A stretch of 64,000 nt of DNA from the NCBI GenBank assembly GCA_014860005.1, contig JACZKP010000195.1, positions 4,308 through 68,307 on the forward strand. Direction: 5' to 3'. The DNA comes from Verrucomicrobiota bacterium (GTDB taxonomy: Bacteria; Verrucomicrobiota; Verrucomicrobiae; Limisphaerales; UBA11358). Both the position numbers and the translations under genes were made by a program. The notes beneath the pieces were generated by a model that saw only the letters and a list, made by a program, of their open reading frames with translations, did no database searches and was not told where the DNA came from. Shown piece by piece: positions 9,027-16,079 of the stretch. Positions within the stretch are counted from its first letter, which is position 1. The number at the start of each line of letters is the position of its first letter.

Positions 9027-11624
9027 ATGGCTACGCACCCACCTACGCTCCCGCGCCACCGGACTTTCGCCGCACAGCGGCGGCGAATACGCACGTTTGT
9101 TTGTGGTTTGCTGGCCTCAATTGCACTGTCTGTGGGCGCGACCGAAAATTCCTCGCCATTGAACTGGCGACAATTCCCCCCGCTGCCGGATTCGCTGGGA
9201 GTTGCCGCGCCGTTTGCCGGGGTGAGCGGCAAAACTCTGCTGGTGGCCGGTGGCGCAAATTTTCCCAACGGCTTGCCGTGGGAGGGCGGCACCAAAGTCT
9301 GGCACGACACGGTCTATTCACTGGCCGCGCCCGATGCCGGGTGGAAAACCGTCGGCAGACTCCCGCGCCCGCTGGCCTACGGCGTTTCCGTTACTTACGG
9401 CCAGGGCGTGGTGTGTGCGGGCGGCAGTGATGCGGAACGCCATTACGCCGATGTCTTCGTGATGCGACTGGTCGGTGAGGAGCTTCAGTTTCAAACCCTG
9501 CCGCCGTTGCCCGGACCGCTGGCCAATGGCGCCGGGGCGCTGCTGGGCAACACACTCTACATTGCCGGCGGCAGTGAAACCCCGGAGGCAACCAACGCGT
9601 TGCAAAACTTCTGGGCGCTCGATCTGGCGGCGGTGCAACCGCAGTGGCGGGAATTGGCACCGTGGCCCGGCCCGGCGCGGATGCTCCCCGTGGCAGCGGT
9701 GCAGGATGGCGCGTTCTTTCTCGCCAGCGGCGTGGAACTTTTCGGCGACGCGGACGGTAAGCCGGCGCGCCGTTACTTGAATGACGCCTACCGCTATAAA
9801 CCCGGCGCTGGTTGGAGACGCATCGCTGATTTGCCGCATCCGACGGCGGCTGCGCCCTCGCCCGCACCGGCCTTGGGTCAGTCGTCTTTTGTCGTTCTTG
9901 GCGGCGACGACGGCTCCAAAGTCGGCTTCCAGCCAATCGCACAGCATCCCGGATTTCCCAAAACCATTCTTGCCTATCACACCATCACGGACACCTGGAA
10001 GCCGCTCGGTGAAGTGCCCGCCGCCCGCGTCACCACCCCGACGGTGAAATGGAACGACGACTGGATCGTGCCCAGCGGTGAAATGCGGCCCGGCGTGCGT
10101 TCGCCGGAAGTGTGGTCGTTCAAGGCCACCGCGCGAAAAGCCGCCTTTGGCTGGATCAATTATTCGGCCGTGTTCGCCTATCTGCTCGGCATGGTATGGA
10201 TTGGATTCATCTGCTCGAAGAAAAACAAGAGCACGAACGACTTCTTCCGGGGCGGCCAGCGGATTCCCTGGTGGGCGGCGGGTTTGAGCATTTTCGCGAC
10301 GATGCTCAGTTCGATCACGTTCATGGCCATCCCGGCGGCGTCCTACTTGAGCGGCTGGAATCTGTTCCTCGCCAATTCCTATATCCTGATCACGCCGCTG
10401 GTGGTGTTCGTGTTCCTGCCGTTTTATCGCAACCTGAACGTGACCTCGGCCTACGAATATCTGGAGCGGCGGTTCAACCTCGCCACCCGGCTGGCGGGGA
10501 GCGTTTTGTTTATGCTCTATCAATGCGGACGCATCGCCATCGTGCTCTATCTCCCGGCGCTGGCGCTGGCGACGGTGAGCGATTTCAACATGCAAACCTG
10601 CATCCTCATCATGGGCGTGCTGTGCATCGTCTATACCGTGGTGGGCGGAATCGAGGCGGTGATCTGGACGGACGTGGTGCAGGCGTTCCTGCTCATGGGC
10701 GGAGCGATCTTCAGCTTGGTGTTCATTCTCGTGAACGTCGAAGGCGGCATCGGCGGCGCGGTGCGCATCGCGTCGGACGGCGAACACTTCTTTGAAACTG
10801 TGAACTGGAGTTGGGACCTCACCGTGGCGTCGGGTTGGGTGATCCTGATCGGCAGTTTGTTTCACAATCTCTTTCCCTACACCGCCAGCCAGGACGTCGT
10901 GCAACGTTACGTCACCACGAAGGATCAAGCCGGCGCCGCGCGCGGCATCTGGCTCAACGCGCTGGTCTCCGTGCCCGCGCAAGCCGTGTTCTTCGCGCTC
11001 GGCACGGCGCTATACGTCTTCTACAAACAACATCCGGCCCGGCTGGAAACCACGCTCCAGAACGACGCCATCTTCCCCTTCTTCCTCATGTCCGAACTGC
11101 CTGTGGGCGTGGCCGGACTGGTGGTGGCGGGCATTTTCGCGGCGGCGCAATCCACGCTTTCCAGCAGTCTGAACTCCATTGCCACCGCCTACGTCACGGA
11201 TTTTCACCGGCGTCTGTGGCCCGCGCAGGGCGACCGCAGCTATCTGCGTGCGGCGCGGTTGGCGACGCTGGGAGTCGGCGTAGTGGGCATCGGCATTGCG
11301 CTGATCATGGCGGGCACGGACATCCGTTCCATTTACACCACCTTCCTTGAAGTGCTGGGCCTGTTGGGCGGCACGCTGTCCGGTCTGTTCCTGCTGGGCA
11401 TCTTCAGCCGCCGCGCTTCCGGCCGGGGGGCGCTTATTGGCGCGATGCTGAGCGCGGCCATTGTTTTCACCGTGCGTTACACCCATCCGTTGAATGTGTA
11501 TGCCTACGCGCCGATTGGCCTGACGAGTTGTGTGCTGGCCGGTTGGCTGGTCAGTCTGATGCTGTTGCCGGTGCGCAAGGACCTCGCCGGTCTCACGATT
11601 CACACCTTGAACCGGCGCGCGTAA
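9027..11624 (+). CDS. Kelch-repeat (NanM-like mutarotase) fused to sodium:solute symporter
   Basis: An 865-aa two-part protein. Residues 1-40 are a signal sequence (RTFVCGLLASIALSVGA). Residues about 45-365 are a Kelch propeller with repeated GG...Y.D and W..L..LP motifs (LLVAGGANFPNGLPWEGG, LYIAGGSETPEA, FVVLGGDDGSK). GGANFP is characteristic of N-acetylneuraminate mutarotase-type propellers. From about residue 373 the protein is a sodium:solute symporter (SSS) with about 12-13 hydrophobic segments (FAYLLGMVWIGF, DFFRGGQRIPWWAAGLSIFA, LGLLGGTLSGLFLLGIF). Coupling anomer conversion to uptake in one chain fits import of sialic acid released by the adjacent sialidase. The ATG at 9027 is preferred; the frame is open 28 codons further upstream. 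Its 3' end is duplicated at 13323-13413. Confidence 0.82.
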   Translation: MATHPPTLPRHRTFAAQRRRIRTFVCGLLASIALSVGATENSSPLNWRQFPPLPDSLGVAAPFAGVSGKTLLVAGGANFPNGLPWEGGTKVWHDTVYSLAAPDAGWKTVGRLPRPLAYGVSVTYGQGVVCAGGSDAERHYADVFVMRLVGEELQFQTLPPLPGPLANGAGALLGNTLYIAGGSETPEATNALQNFWALDLAAVQPQWRELAPWPGPARMLPVAAVQDGAFFLASGVELFGDADGKPARRYLNDAYRYKPGAGWRRIADLPHPTAAAPSPAPALGQSSFVVLGGDDGSKVGFQPIAQHPGFPKTILAYHTITDTWKPLGEVPAARVTTPTVKWNDDWIVPSGEMRPGVRSPEVWSFKATARKAAFGWINYSAVFAYLLGMVWIGFICSKKNKSTNDFFRGGQRIPWWAAGLSIFATMLSSITFMAIPAASYLSGWNLFLANSYILITPLVVFVFLPFYRNLNVTSAYEYLERRFNLATRLAGSVLFMLYQCGRIAIVLYLPALALATVSDFNMQTCILIMGVLCIVYTVVGGIEAVIWTDVVQAFLLMGGAIFSLVFILVNVEGGIGGAVRIASDGEHFFETVNWSWDLTVASGWVILIGSLFHNLFPYTASQDVVQRYVTTKDQAGAARGIWLNALVSVPAQAVFFALGTALYVFYKQHPARLETTLQNDAIFPFFLMSELPVGVAGLVVAGIFAAAQSTLSSSLNSIATAYVTDFHRRLWPAQGDRSYLRAARLATLGVGVVGIGIALIMAGTDIRSIYTTFLEVLGLLGGTLSGLFLLGIFSRRASGRGALIGAMLSAAIVFTVRYTHPLNVYAYAPIGLTSCVLAGWLVSLMLLPVRKDLAGLTIHTLNRRA

Positions 11625-11630
11625 ACTTCA
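11519..11630 (+). repeat. Left copy of duplicated symporter 3' end
   Basis: These 112 bases (the last 106 bases of the symporter gene plus 6 downstream) recur at 13323-13413 with a single 21-base in-frame gap (11539-11559 absent) and a few substitutions. The two copies flank the AT-rich island. They could be attachment-site-like ends, or the result of a duplication followed by insertion. Confidence 0.8.
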
Positions 11631-11774
11631 GCTTTTGAAACTCATCGCGTCATCATACTTTGGCGAACGCGGACCTCGATTATTTGCACGTCAATTAGCT
11701 CGGTGTGCCCAACGAGATATAACCGTCGGACTCAATTCCGTCGGTTCCGTCAAATTCAGTAAGATCCATAAGTT

Positions 11775-12140
11775 TTATGATTTTTTTGTGGGGGATTTCC
11801 GCTTCTTCTCGGCCTGACGCTTTCTTTCCTCCATCTCTTTTCTTTTGGCTTTGATTTTAAGCCTGTGGTTCTTCGCTTTTCTTTCGGCCTCTCTAGCCTT
11901 CAGCCGTCGTTCATGGGCTTCATAACGAGTAAGACCTTTTCTCTCGGCAATTTGTTGACCCTTATTCAGCATGTTCAATCTTCGTATCTCAAGGTTTTGT
12001 TTCTCAATGTGTTTTAATAATTCTTTGTTTTGTTCTTCGATCCTTTTCAGCGTCATTGCCGCATCTTGAGCGCCACCCGCAGCTTTGCTTGCCATACCCG
12101 CAAGCGATAACATTTGAATTGGAGATAATGGGATAAACAT
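11775..12140 (-). CDS. Small highly charged coiled-coil hypothetical protein
   Basis: A 121-aa protein that I do not recognise. A short hydrophobic N-terminus (FIPLSPIQMLSLAGMASKAA) is followed by a long Lys/Glu/Arg helix predicted to form a coiled coil from about residue 30 to the end (KRIEEQNKELLKHIEKQNLE, EAERKAKNHRLKIKAKRKE). The tail is very basic, so nucleic-acid or membrane association is possible but unproven. Codon use is AT-richer than in the surrounding genome, like the other two genes of this island, suggesting transfer. It is the most distal of three minus-strand island genes. Confidence 0.6.
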   Translation of the reverse strand: MFIPLSPIQMLSLAGMASKAAGGAQDAAMTLKRIEEQNKELLKHIEKQNLEIRRLNMLNKGQQIAERKGLTRYEAHERRLKAREAERKAKNHRLKIKAKRKEMEERKRQAEKKRKSPTKKS

Positions 12141-12188
12141 AGGGTTTCGGGTTGTTTTGGCTTTTTAGTGTAATCAAATAATAAAGGA

Positions 12189-12452
12189 CTAAAATGCACG
12201 TTTCCACTCAGTGCCAGAATCAGAAAACAAAACTTGATGAGACAATTTCTCAGCTTCGGCGGCATGAAGAACAAAGCCTAGAATGGGCAACCCACTGTCT
12301 GAAACAATCATCCAAGAACCTTCGCCAAGTATTTCACCTCCTTGATGCTGACCATCTTTTATTGCCTTGTTTACGTCTGATACAACTGAAATCCAAAGTC
12401 TTTCTCTGCCAGATTCTTTCGGTGGTTTTGGAATTGAAACGACGATTTTCAT
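12189..12452 (-). CDS. Hypothetical protein of the AT-rich island
   Basis: An 87-aa cytoplasmic-looking protein of unknown function (MKIVVSIPKPPKESGRERLW ... GEGSWMIVSDSGLPILGFVL). It has no signal peptide or membrane segment, and a mixed alpha/beta pattern is likely. The frame is intact and has balanced amino-acid composition, which supports real coding. It is separated from the coiled-coil gene by 48 AT-rich bases and from the upstream membrane-protein gene by a structured spacer (12462-12590). I see no strong Shine-Dalgarno sequence before the ATG. Its position among small same-strand genes with a palindromic spacer recalls gene-cassette organisation. Confidence 0.5.
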   Translation of the reverse strand: MKIVVSIPKPPKESGRERLWISVVSDVNKAIKDGQHQGGEILGEGSWMIVSDSGLPILGFVLHAAEAEKLSHQVLFSDSGTEWKRAF

Positions 12453-12461
12453 AATAGTGTG

Positions 12462-12590
12462 GGGTAGTCAGCATCAAGCTCAGCGACAGCCGCCAACGGC
12501 CAAGGTTGAGCGTAAAACCAGCGTAGAATCACCTGAAAAGTCGAGCGGAGAAGCGGGGCGGCTGTTCGCTGCAGCGCCCTGTAGGCTGCA
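12462..12590 (-). repeat. Palindromic spacer, degenerate attC-like element
   Basis: Imperfect inverted repeat: 12481-12494 (CAGCGACAGCCGCC) pairs with 12557-12571 with one bulged T. Read on the minus strand it runs CCTACAGGGCGCTGCAGCG ... GGCGGCTGTCGCTGAGCTTG. From memory this resembles integron attC sites, with their extrahelical base and GGCGCTGCAGC block, but the expected outer RYYYAAC and GTTRRRY core boxes are degraded (GCCTACA and GCTGACT). No integron integrase is in the window. Confidence 0.35.
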
Positions 12591-12623
12591 ATTTTCAGCG
12601 TCTTTCATTTATTATTCTCTGTT

Positions 12624-13076
12624 TCAACTTGGTTTCCATGATCCTGATATCGGATAAACTAACGAACCTGTTGGGAATATCGCCCATTGTTGATATTTCT
12701 TATCTTCTTCTGTTGGTGGCTTGTCTGTATGCACTAAAAAACCTATGGCTTTGTCTTTGGTGTAATCTGCGAAATGCTGGGCGTAATCTTTTATCCGCTC
12801 GGTATTGGAGTAAACAATATTGCCGTACTTGTAAATTGTTTCAACACTACGAACGACATTCGTAACAAATAAAACGGCCATCAATACTCCGCCAATGATA
12901 GTCGTTTTTGTCCAAACCTCGAAATCTCCCCAAAATCCTTTCTTTTCTATTTTGTTCCCTTCTTGAAGTAATTTTTGCGGGTCAGGAATTTCTGGTAGCT
13001 GTTGAACTTCAAAATCGGTGTCCTCGTTTATTGCATACTTTTCTCGGATTGATTCTTTAGTGGGCAAGTTTTCCAT
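12624..13076 (-). CDS. Hypothetical membrane protein of the AT-rich island
   Basis: A 150-aa protein of unknown function. Residues 1-50 are charged (MENLPTKESIREKYAINEDT, then a Pro-rich stretch). One transmembrane segment is clear at about residues 60-80 (TTIIGGVLMAVLFVTNVVRS). The remainder is polar, with Tyr-rich helices (YKYGNIVYSNTERIKDYAQH) and a C-terminal GSLVYPISGSWKPS. It is therefore probably a bitopic inner-membrane protein. Base composition is AT-rich like its neighbours at 11775-12452, with which it shares orientation. I cannot assign a family. It is the first gene of the three if they are co-transcribed. Confidence 0.6.
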   Translation of the reverse strand: MENLPTKESIREKYAINEDTDFEVQQLPEIPDPQKLLQEGNKIEKKGFWGDFEVWTKTTIIGGVLMAVLFVTNVVRSVETIYKYGNIVYSNTERIKDYAQHFADYTKDKAIGFLVHTDKPPTEEDKKYQQWAIFPTGSLVYPISGSWKPS

Positions 13077-13215
13077 AAAGCCTTTCGAGTTAAATGTGAG
13101 TGTAGGTATTGCAGCCAGATATTCGGGAGCAAGTGGCGGTCTATCACGAATAGCATAATCAGCTTCTATTCCAGGCTTCCGTGCGTGTCAAGAAGGGGTT
13201 ATAGATTTTTGACCC

Positions 13216-13407
13216 ATGAATATCGAACCCGGAAAAACCGCACGCCGGCTGGGCACGCTGATGCCCACTCCCAATGCGAAGTTACGGGTTCCGTTTCATG
13301 AAGTGTGCAGTATCGCCGGAAGCCTGACGAGTTGTGTGCTGGTGCTGTTGCCGGTGCGCAAGGACCTCGCCGGCCTCACGATTCACACCTTGAATCGGCG
13401 CGCGTGA
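13216..13407 (+). pseudogene. Truncated copy of the symporter C-terminus
   Basis: This 63-codon open frame ends with LLPVRKDLAGLTIHTLNRRA, identical in protein to the end of the Kelch-symporter at 11624. It lacks seven residues (the 21-base gap) and everything upstream of the last helix. The first 35 codons are unrelated. It is best read as a residual 3'-end copy bordering the island, not a functional gene. Confidence 0.75.
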
Positions 13408-13413
13408 AGTTCA
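13323..13413 (+). repeat. Right copy of duplicated symporter 3' end
   Basis: 91 bases matching 11519-11630 apart from the 21-base gap. Substitutions include GGT to GGC, AAC to AAT, and the TAA stop to TGA. It marks the right edge of the AT-rich island; the DNA returns to GC-rich composition after it. Confidence 0.8.
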
Positions 13414-13901
13414 AGGCCTGGGTGAACTCCCGGGGCGTTAACCGGGGTGTGAGATAGAATTCATCCGCTTCGGTCAGTTCCCTGAAATCGCCGTGTCAGT
13501 GTCCGCGGAGCGTTGGTGTGGAGGCGCCTTGTTTGCCAATGCAAGGTGCGGAGCACCGCAAGACCGTAGCCCACAGCGTGAGCTGTGGGTTGGCGTTCCG
13601 GCGGGGGCAAGCCCCGGAAGGGGCGACAGAAGCGACGCCAGGGTCAACGACCCGGTTTCTGCCGCCCCGGCCGGGGCTTTTTCTTCTGCCCGTCCACCCA
13701 CAGTTCACGCTGTGGGCTACGGTCTGCCGGCGCTCTGCGCCTGACCTCAGGCTGTCAACTTCTGGAACTCCTGGCCCAGGCAGGAAAGGAAAATTGGCCT
13801 GGGGTTCTGAAAAGGCTGGACGGATTTTGTCTCACATCTGCGTCCACGTTGTCACCGCGTTTTAACTTGGGAAACTTCGCGCCGGTTGTTCTAATCCCGC
13901 C
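13414..13901. other. Non-coding stretch before the Ppx/GppA gene
   Basis: No gene is seen. Most of the stretch is the multi-hairpin repeat element at 13545-13745; the remainder (13746-13901) must include the promoter of the Ppx/GppA gene. Confidence 0.5.
13545..13745. repeat. Multi-hairpin palindromic (REP/BIME-like) element
   Basis: A nested set of inverted repeats. The outer arms AGACCGTAGCCCACAGCGTG (from 13561) and its complement near 13707-13727 pair over about 45 bases. Each arm also contains its own small palindrome (CCCACAGCGTGAGCTGTGGG). Inner pairs are GGGGCG.CAGAA with TTCTG.CGCCCC, GGGTC-ACGA-CCC-type, and CCCCGGCCGGGG followed by a T-run. It looks like a mobile intergenic repeat unit, perhaps mobilised by a REP-associated transposase elsewhere. 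Confidence 0.7.
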
Positions 13902-14858
13902 ATGCCAACCGCGCGCCGCGCCGTCATTGATGTCGGCACCAATTCCGTGAAGCTGCTCGTCGCAGACGTTGCGGGCCTTGAGGTGCTGCCGGTGTTGGAA
14001 GACAGCCGGCAAACGCGCTTGGGCAAGGGTTTTTACGAAACCCACCGGCTTCAGCCAGAACCGTTGGCCCAGACCGCACGGGCGGTGGCGGCCTTCGCCA
14101 ATGCCGCCCGCAAACACGGCGCCGTCAGTGTCCGCATCATTGCGACCAGCGCGGCTCGCGACGCAAAGAATCCAGGTGATCTGGCAGCAGCCATTGCCGA
14201 GGCCACGAATCTGCGGCTGGAAATCATTTCCGGCGAACAGGAGGCCGAGTGGGCGTTTCGCGGCGCCACCAGCAATCCGAAACTGGCGAATGAACCGTTG
14301 TTGCTGCTGGACGCAGGTGGCGGCAGCACGGAATTCATTCTCGGTCAGGGCAAACAGAAACATTTTTGGCAAAGTTTTCCGCTGGGCGTCGTGCGGTTGC
14401 TGGAAAAAATTCCCCACAGCGATCCGCCCAAGCCGGAAGAACTCGCCGCGTGCCGCGGGTGGCTCAAGATGTTTCTGGACACCAAAGTCCTCGGCGAACT
14501 CGAACCCGCGCTGAAACGCGAGGTCAAACTCCACGAGCAACATCACGCCGTGCGGCTGGTCGGCACCGGTGGCACGGCCACCATCCTGGCCTGCATGGAA
14601 CTCGGCCTGAACGACTATGACCGCGACCGCATTGAGGCCGTACGACTTTCGTTGAAAAAGACGAAAGCCTGGGTGGAGCGATTATGGAGCTTGTCGCTCG
14701 CCGAACGAAGGGAAACCCCGGGTCTGCCCAAGGAACGCGCGGATGTGATGTTGACCGGCGTGCTGCTTTATGAAGCAGTGATGGAAGCCTTCGCCTTTGG
14801 GGAACTGCGCGTGAGCACACGCGGTCTGCGTTTTGCAGCGGTGATGGATGAGAGTTGA
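13902..14858 (+). CDS. Ppx/GppA-type phosphatase (exopolyphosphatase/pppGpp phosphatase family)
   Basis: A 318-aa ASKHA-fold hydrolase acting on polyphosphate or pppGpp in the cytoplasm. Motifs: phosphate-1 AVIDVGTNSVKLLVADV at the N-terminus; ATSAARDAKNPGDL and ISGEQEAEWAFRGA (the catalytic-Glu region) at about residues 82-125; phosphate-2 LLDAGGGSTEFILGQG at about residue 137; and the C-terminal VRLVGTGGTATILACME. The length matches the short single-module Ppx/GppA form that lacks the C-terminal HD domain of E. coli Ppx. It converges on the radical SAM gene, with 25 bases between stops, and appears monocistronic. Substrate preference cannot be told from the sequence. Confidence 0.88.
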   Translation: MPTARRAVIDVGTNSVKLLVADVAGLEVLPVLEDSRQTRLGKGFYETHRLQPEPLAQTARAVAAFANAARKHGAVSVRIIATSAARDAKNPGDLAAAIAEATNLRLEIISGEQEAEWAFRGATSNPKLANEPLLLLDAGGGSTEFILGQGKQKHFWQSFPLGVVRLLEKIPHSDPPKPEELAACRGWLKMFLDTKVLGELEPALKREVKLHEQHHAVRLVGTGGTATILACMELGLNDYDRDRIEAVRLSLKKTKAWVERLWSLSLAERRETPGLPKERADVMLTGVLLYEAVMEAFAFGELRVSTRGLRFAAVMDES

Positions 14859-14883
14859 GCCGGCGGTGGTGAACGTCGGCGTT

Positions 14884-16011
14884 TTACGCCACGACCTGCT
14901 TCGCCAGCGCCGGATGCGTGGGCGTCCCACGCAAACCTTCTGGCCGCAAATCCACTTCACGACCCTTCCACGATTTCACACCAATGTGGTTCAAGCGCCC
15001 CAACCGATAGCGCCACGAGATGCCGTAGAAGGGATTGGCCGTGGGCCAGAACGAAATGAAATCCAAGTTGGCCGCCTTCGCCATTTCAACGGCCCGTTGC
15101 AGCGTCGCTGGCCGGTCATTCCAGTTAAAGAGCAGATATTTCCACTCCAGAATTGGCCATCGTAGTCCGCGCGCGTTTCGATAAGCTGCCATTTCTTTCA
15201 TGGCCTCGTAGGCTTTCTCAAAGCTCCCGCGGTGCATGTATTTCTCGGACATCACGTCGCTGATGCCATGCACGGAGAAAAAAATGTGGCTGAAGTTGAG
15301 CGCCGCTTCACGCTTCGCATCGTTGTTCAGCAACACGCCGTTGGTGGAGGTGACGATCCGGCAATCCGGATTCTTTTGCCGCAGCATTGCCAGTTCCGGC
15401 CCGATGTTGGGCGAGAGGAACGGTTCACCAAGATTCAAGTAATACACTTGCTCCAGGCCGAGCTGCTGGACGAGGTCGGTCATCTTTTCCATGTCGGCCA
15501 GCGGCATTTGCAGTTGCCGGTTCACGCGCAGATTGGCGGCCGTGCCCCGGGCGCAGCCCGTGCAATCCACGTTGCAGCGCACGGTATTCTCAAGCAGCAA
15601 ACCACGATGCGGCAATCGGATTTCAGGAGGTTGTGCATCGCGCGCGGCCAGCCGGCGCAGTTCGCCGCAACGCGCGCAGATGGGAATCGGCATTCTGCCT
15701 TTCGCCAGTTCTTCGCGAAACCGCCGCGCCACCGGGCCATCGAACACTTCCTCAAAGGTGCTCTTGTGCAAATCGCCGAGATGTCCGAGTCCTTCGTAAT
15801 CCTGGCAATTGCAGGAAACCGTCAGATCGGAATTGATGGTGATGTTGTATTCGGATTCCCCGTGCAACGCGGCGCAATAATAGCCGCGTCCGCTGAACTT
15901 CGCGCGCAGTTCGTGCCAAACGACAATCGCTCTGCGAACGACATCGCTGACGATCCAGTTGAATCGCCGCTTCGGGTCGCGAGCTTTTGGCGTTGTTTGC
16001 GGGGTGGCCAC
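14884..16011 (-). CDS. Radical SAM protein with N-terminal SPASM-like cysteine region
   Basis: A 375-aa iron-sulphur enzyme if started at GTG 16011 (VATPQTTPKARDPKRRFNWI). The radical SAM motif CxxxCxxC is NTVRCNVDCTGCARG, near residue 153, followed by YYLNLGEPFLSPN and STNGVLLNN, normal landmarks of the TIM barrel. Before it, at about residues 45-115, is a SPASM/twitch-like block with ITINSDLTVSCNCQDYEGLG and ICARCGELRR; such blocks usually follow the barrel. Possible roles are peptide or small-molecule modification; no substrate peptide gene is seen nearby. The frame is open to 16170, but that extension overlaps the upstream xylanase gene end. GTG 16011 has a GGGGA-rich stretch 11 bases upstream. 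The exact start is uncertain. Confidence 0.75.
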   Translation of the reverse strand: MATPQTTPKARDPKRRFNWIVSDVVRRAIVVWHELRAKFSGRGYYCAALHGESEYNITINSDLTVSCNCQDYEGLGHLGDLHKSTFEEVFDGPVARRFREELAKGRMPIPICARCGELRRLAARDAQPPEIRLPHRGLLLENTVRCNVDCTGCARGTAANLRVNRQLQMPLADMEKMTDLVQQLGLEQVYYLNLGEPFLSPNIGPELAMLRQKNPDCRIVTSTNGVLLNNDAKREAALNFSHIFFSVHGISDVMSEKYMHRGSFEKAYEAMKEMAAYRNARGLRWPILEWKYLLFNWNDRPATLQRAVEMAKAANLDFISFWPTANPFYGISWRYRLGRLNHIGVKSWKGREVDLRPEGLRGTPTHPALAKQVVA

Positions 16012-16079
16012 GATGCGAAGTTTCCCCGGAGGCAAAGTGACCGGCAAGTTTCTTTTGGCGCGAAACCGGAGCAGGCAAC

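Noticed and set aside
11700..11770. A GCCCAAC box and repeated CCGTCGG near the left island border, considered as an integron core site
   Set aside because: The CCGTCGG copies are direct, not inverted, and no matching second core box lies at a suitable distance.
12624..12865. A plus-strand frame with hydrophobic start opposite the island membrane-protein gene
   Set aside because: It overlaps the better minus-strand gene and has a Cys/Leu/Trp-rich composition without a plausible start context.
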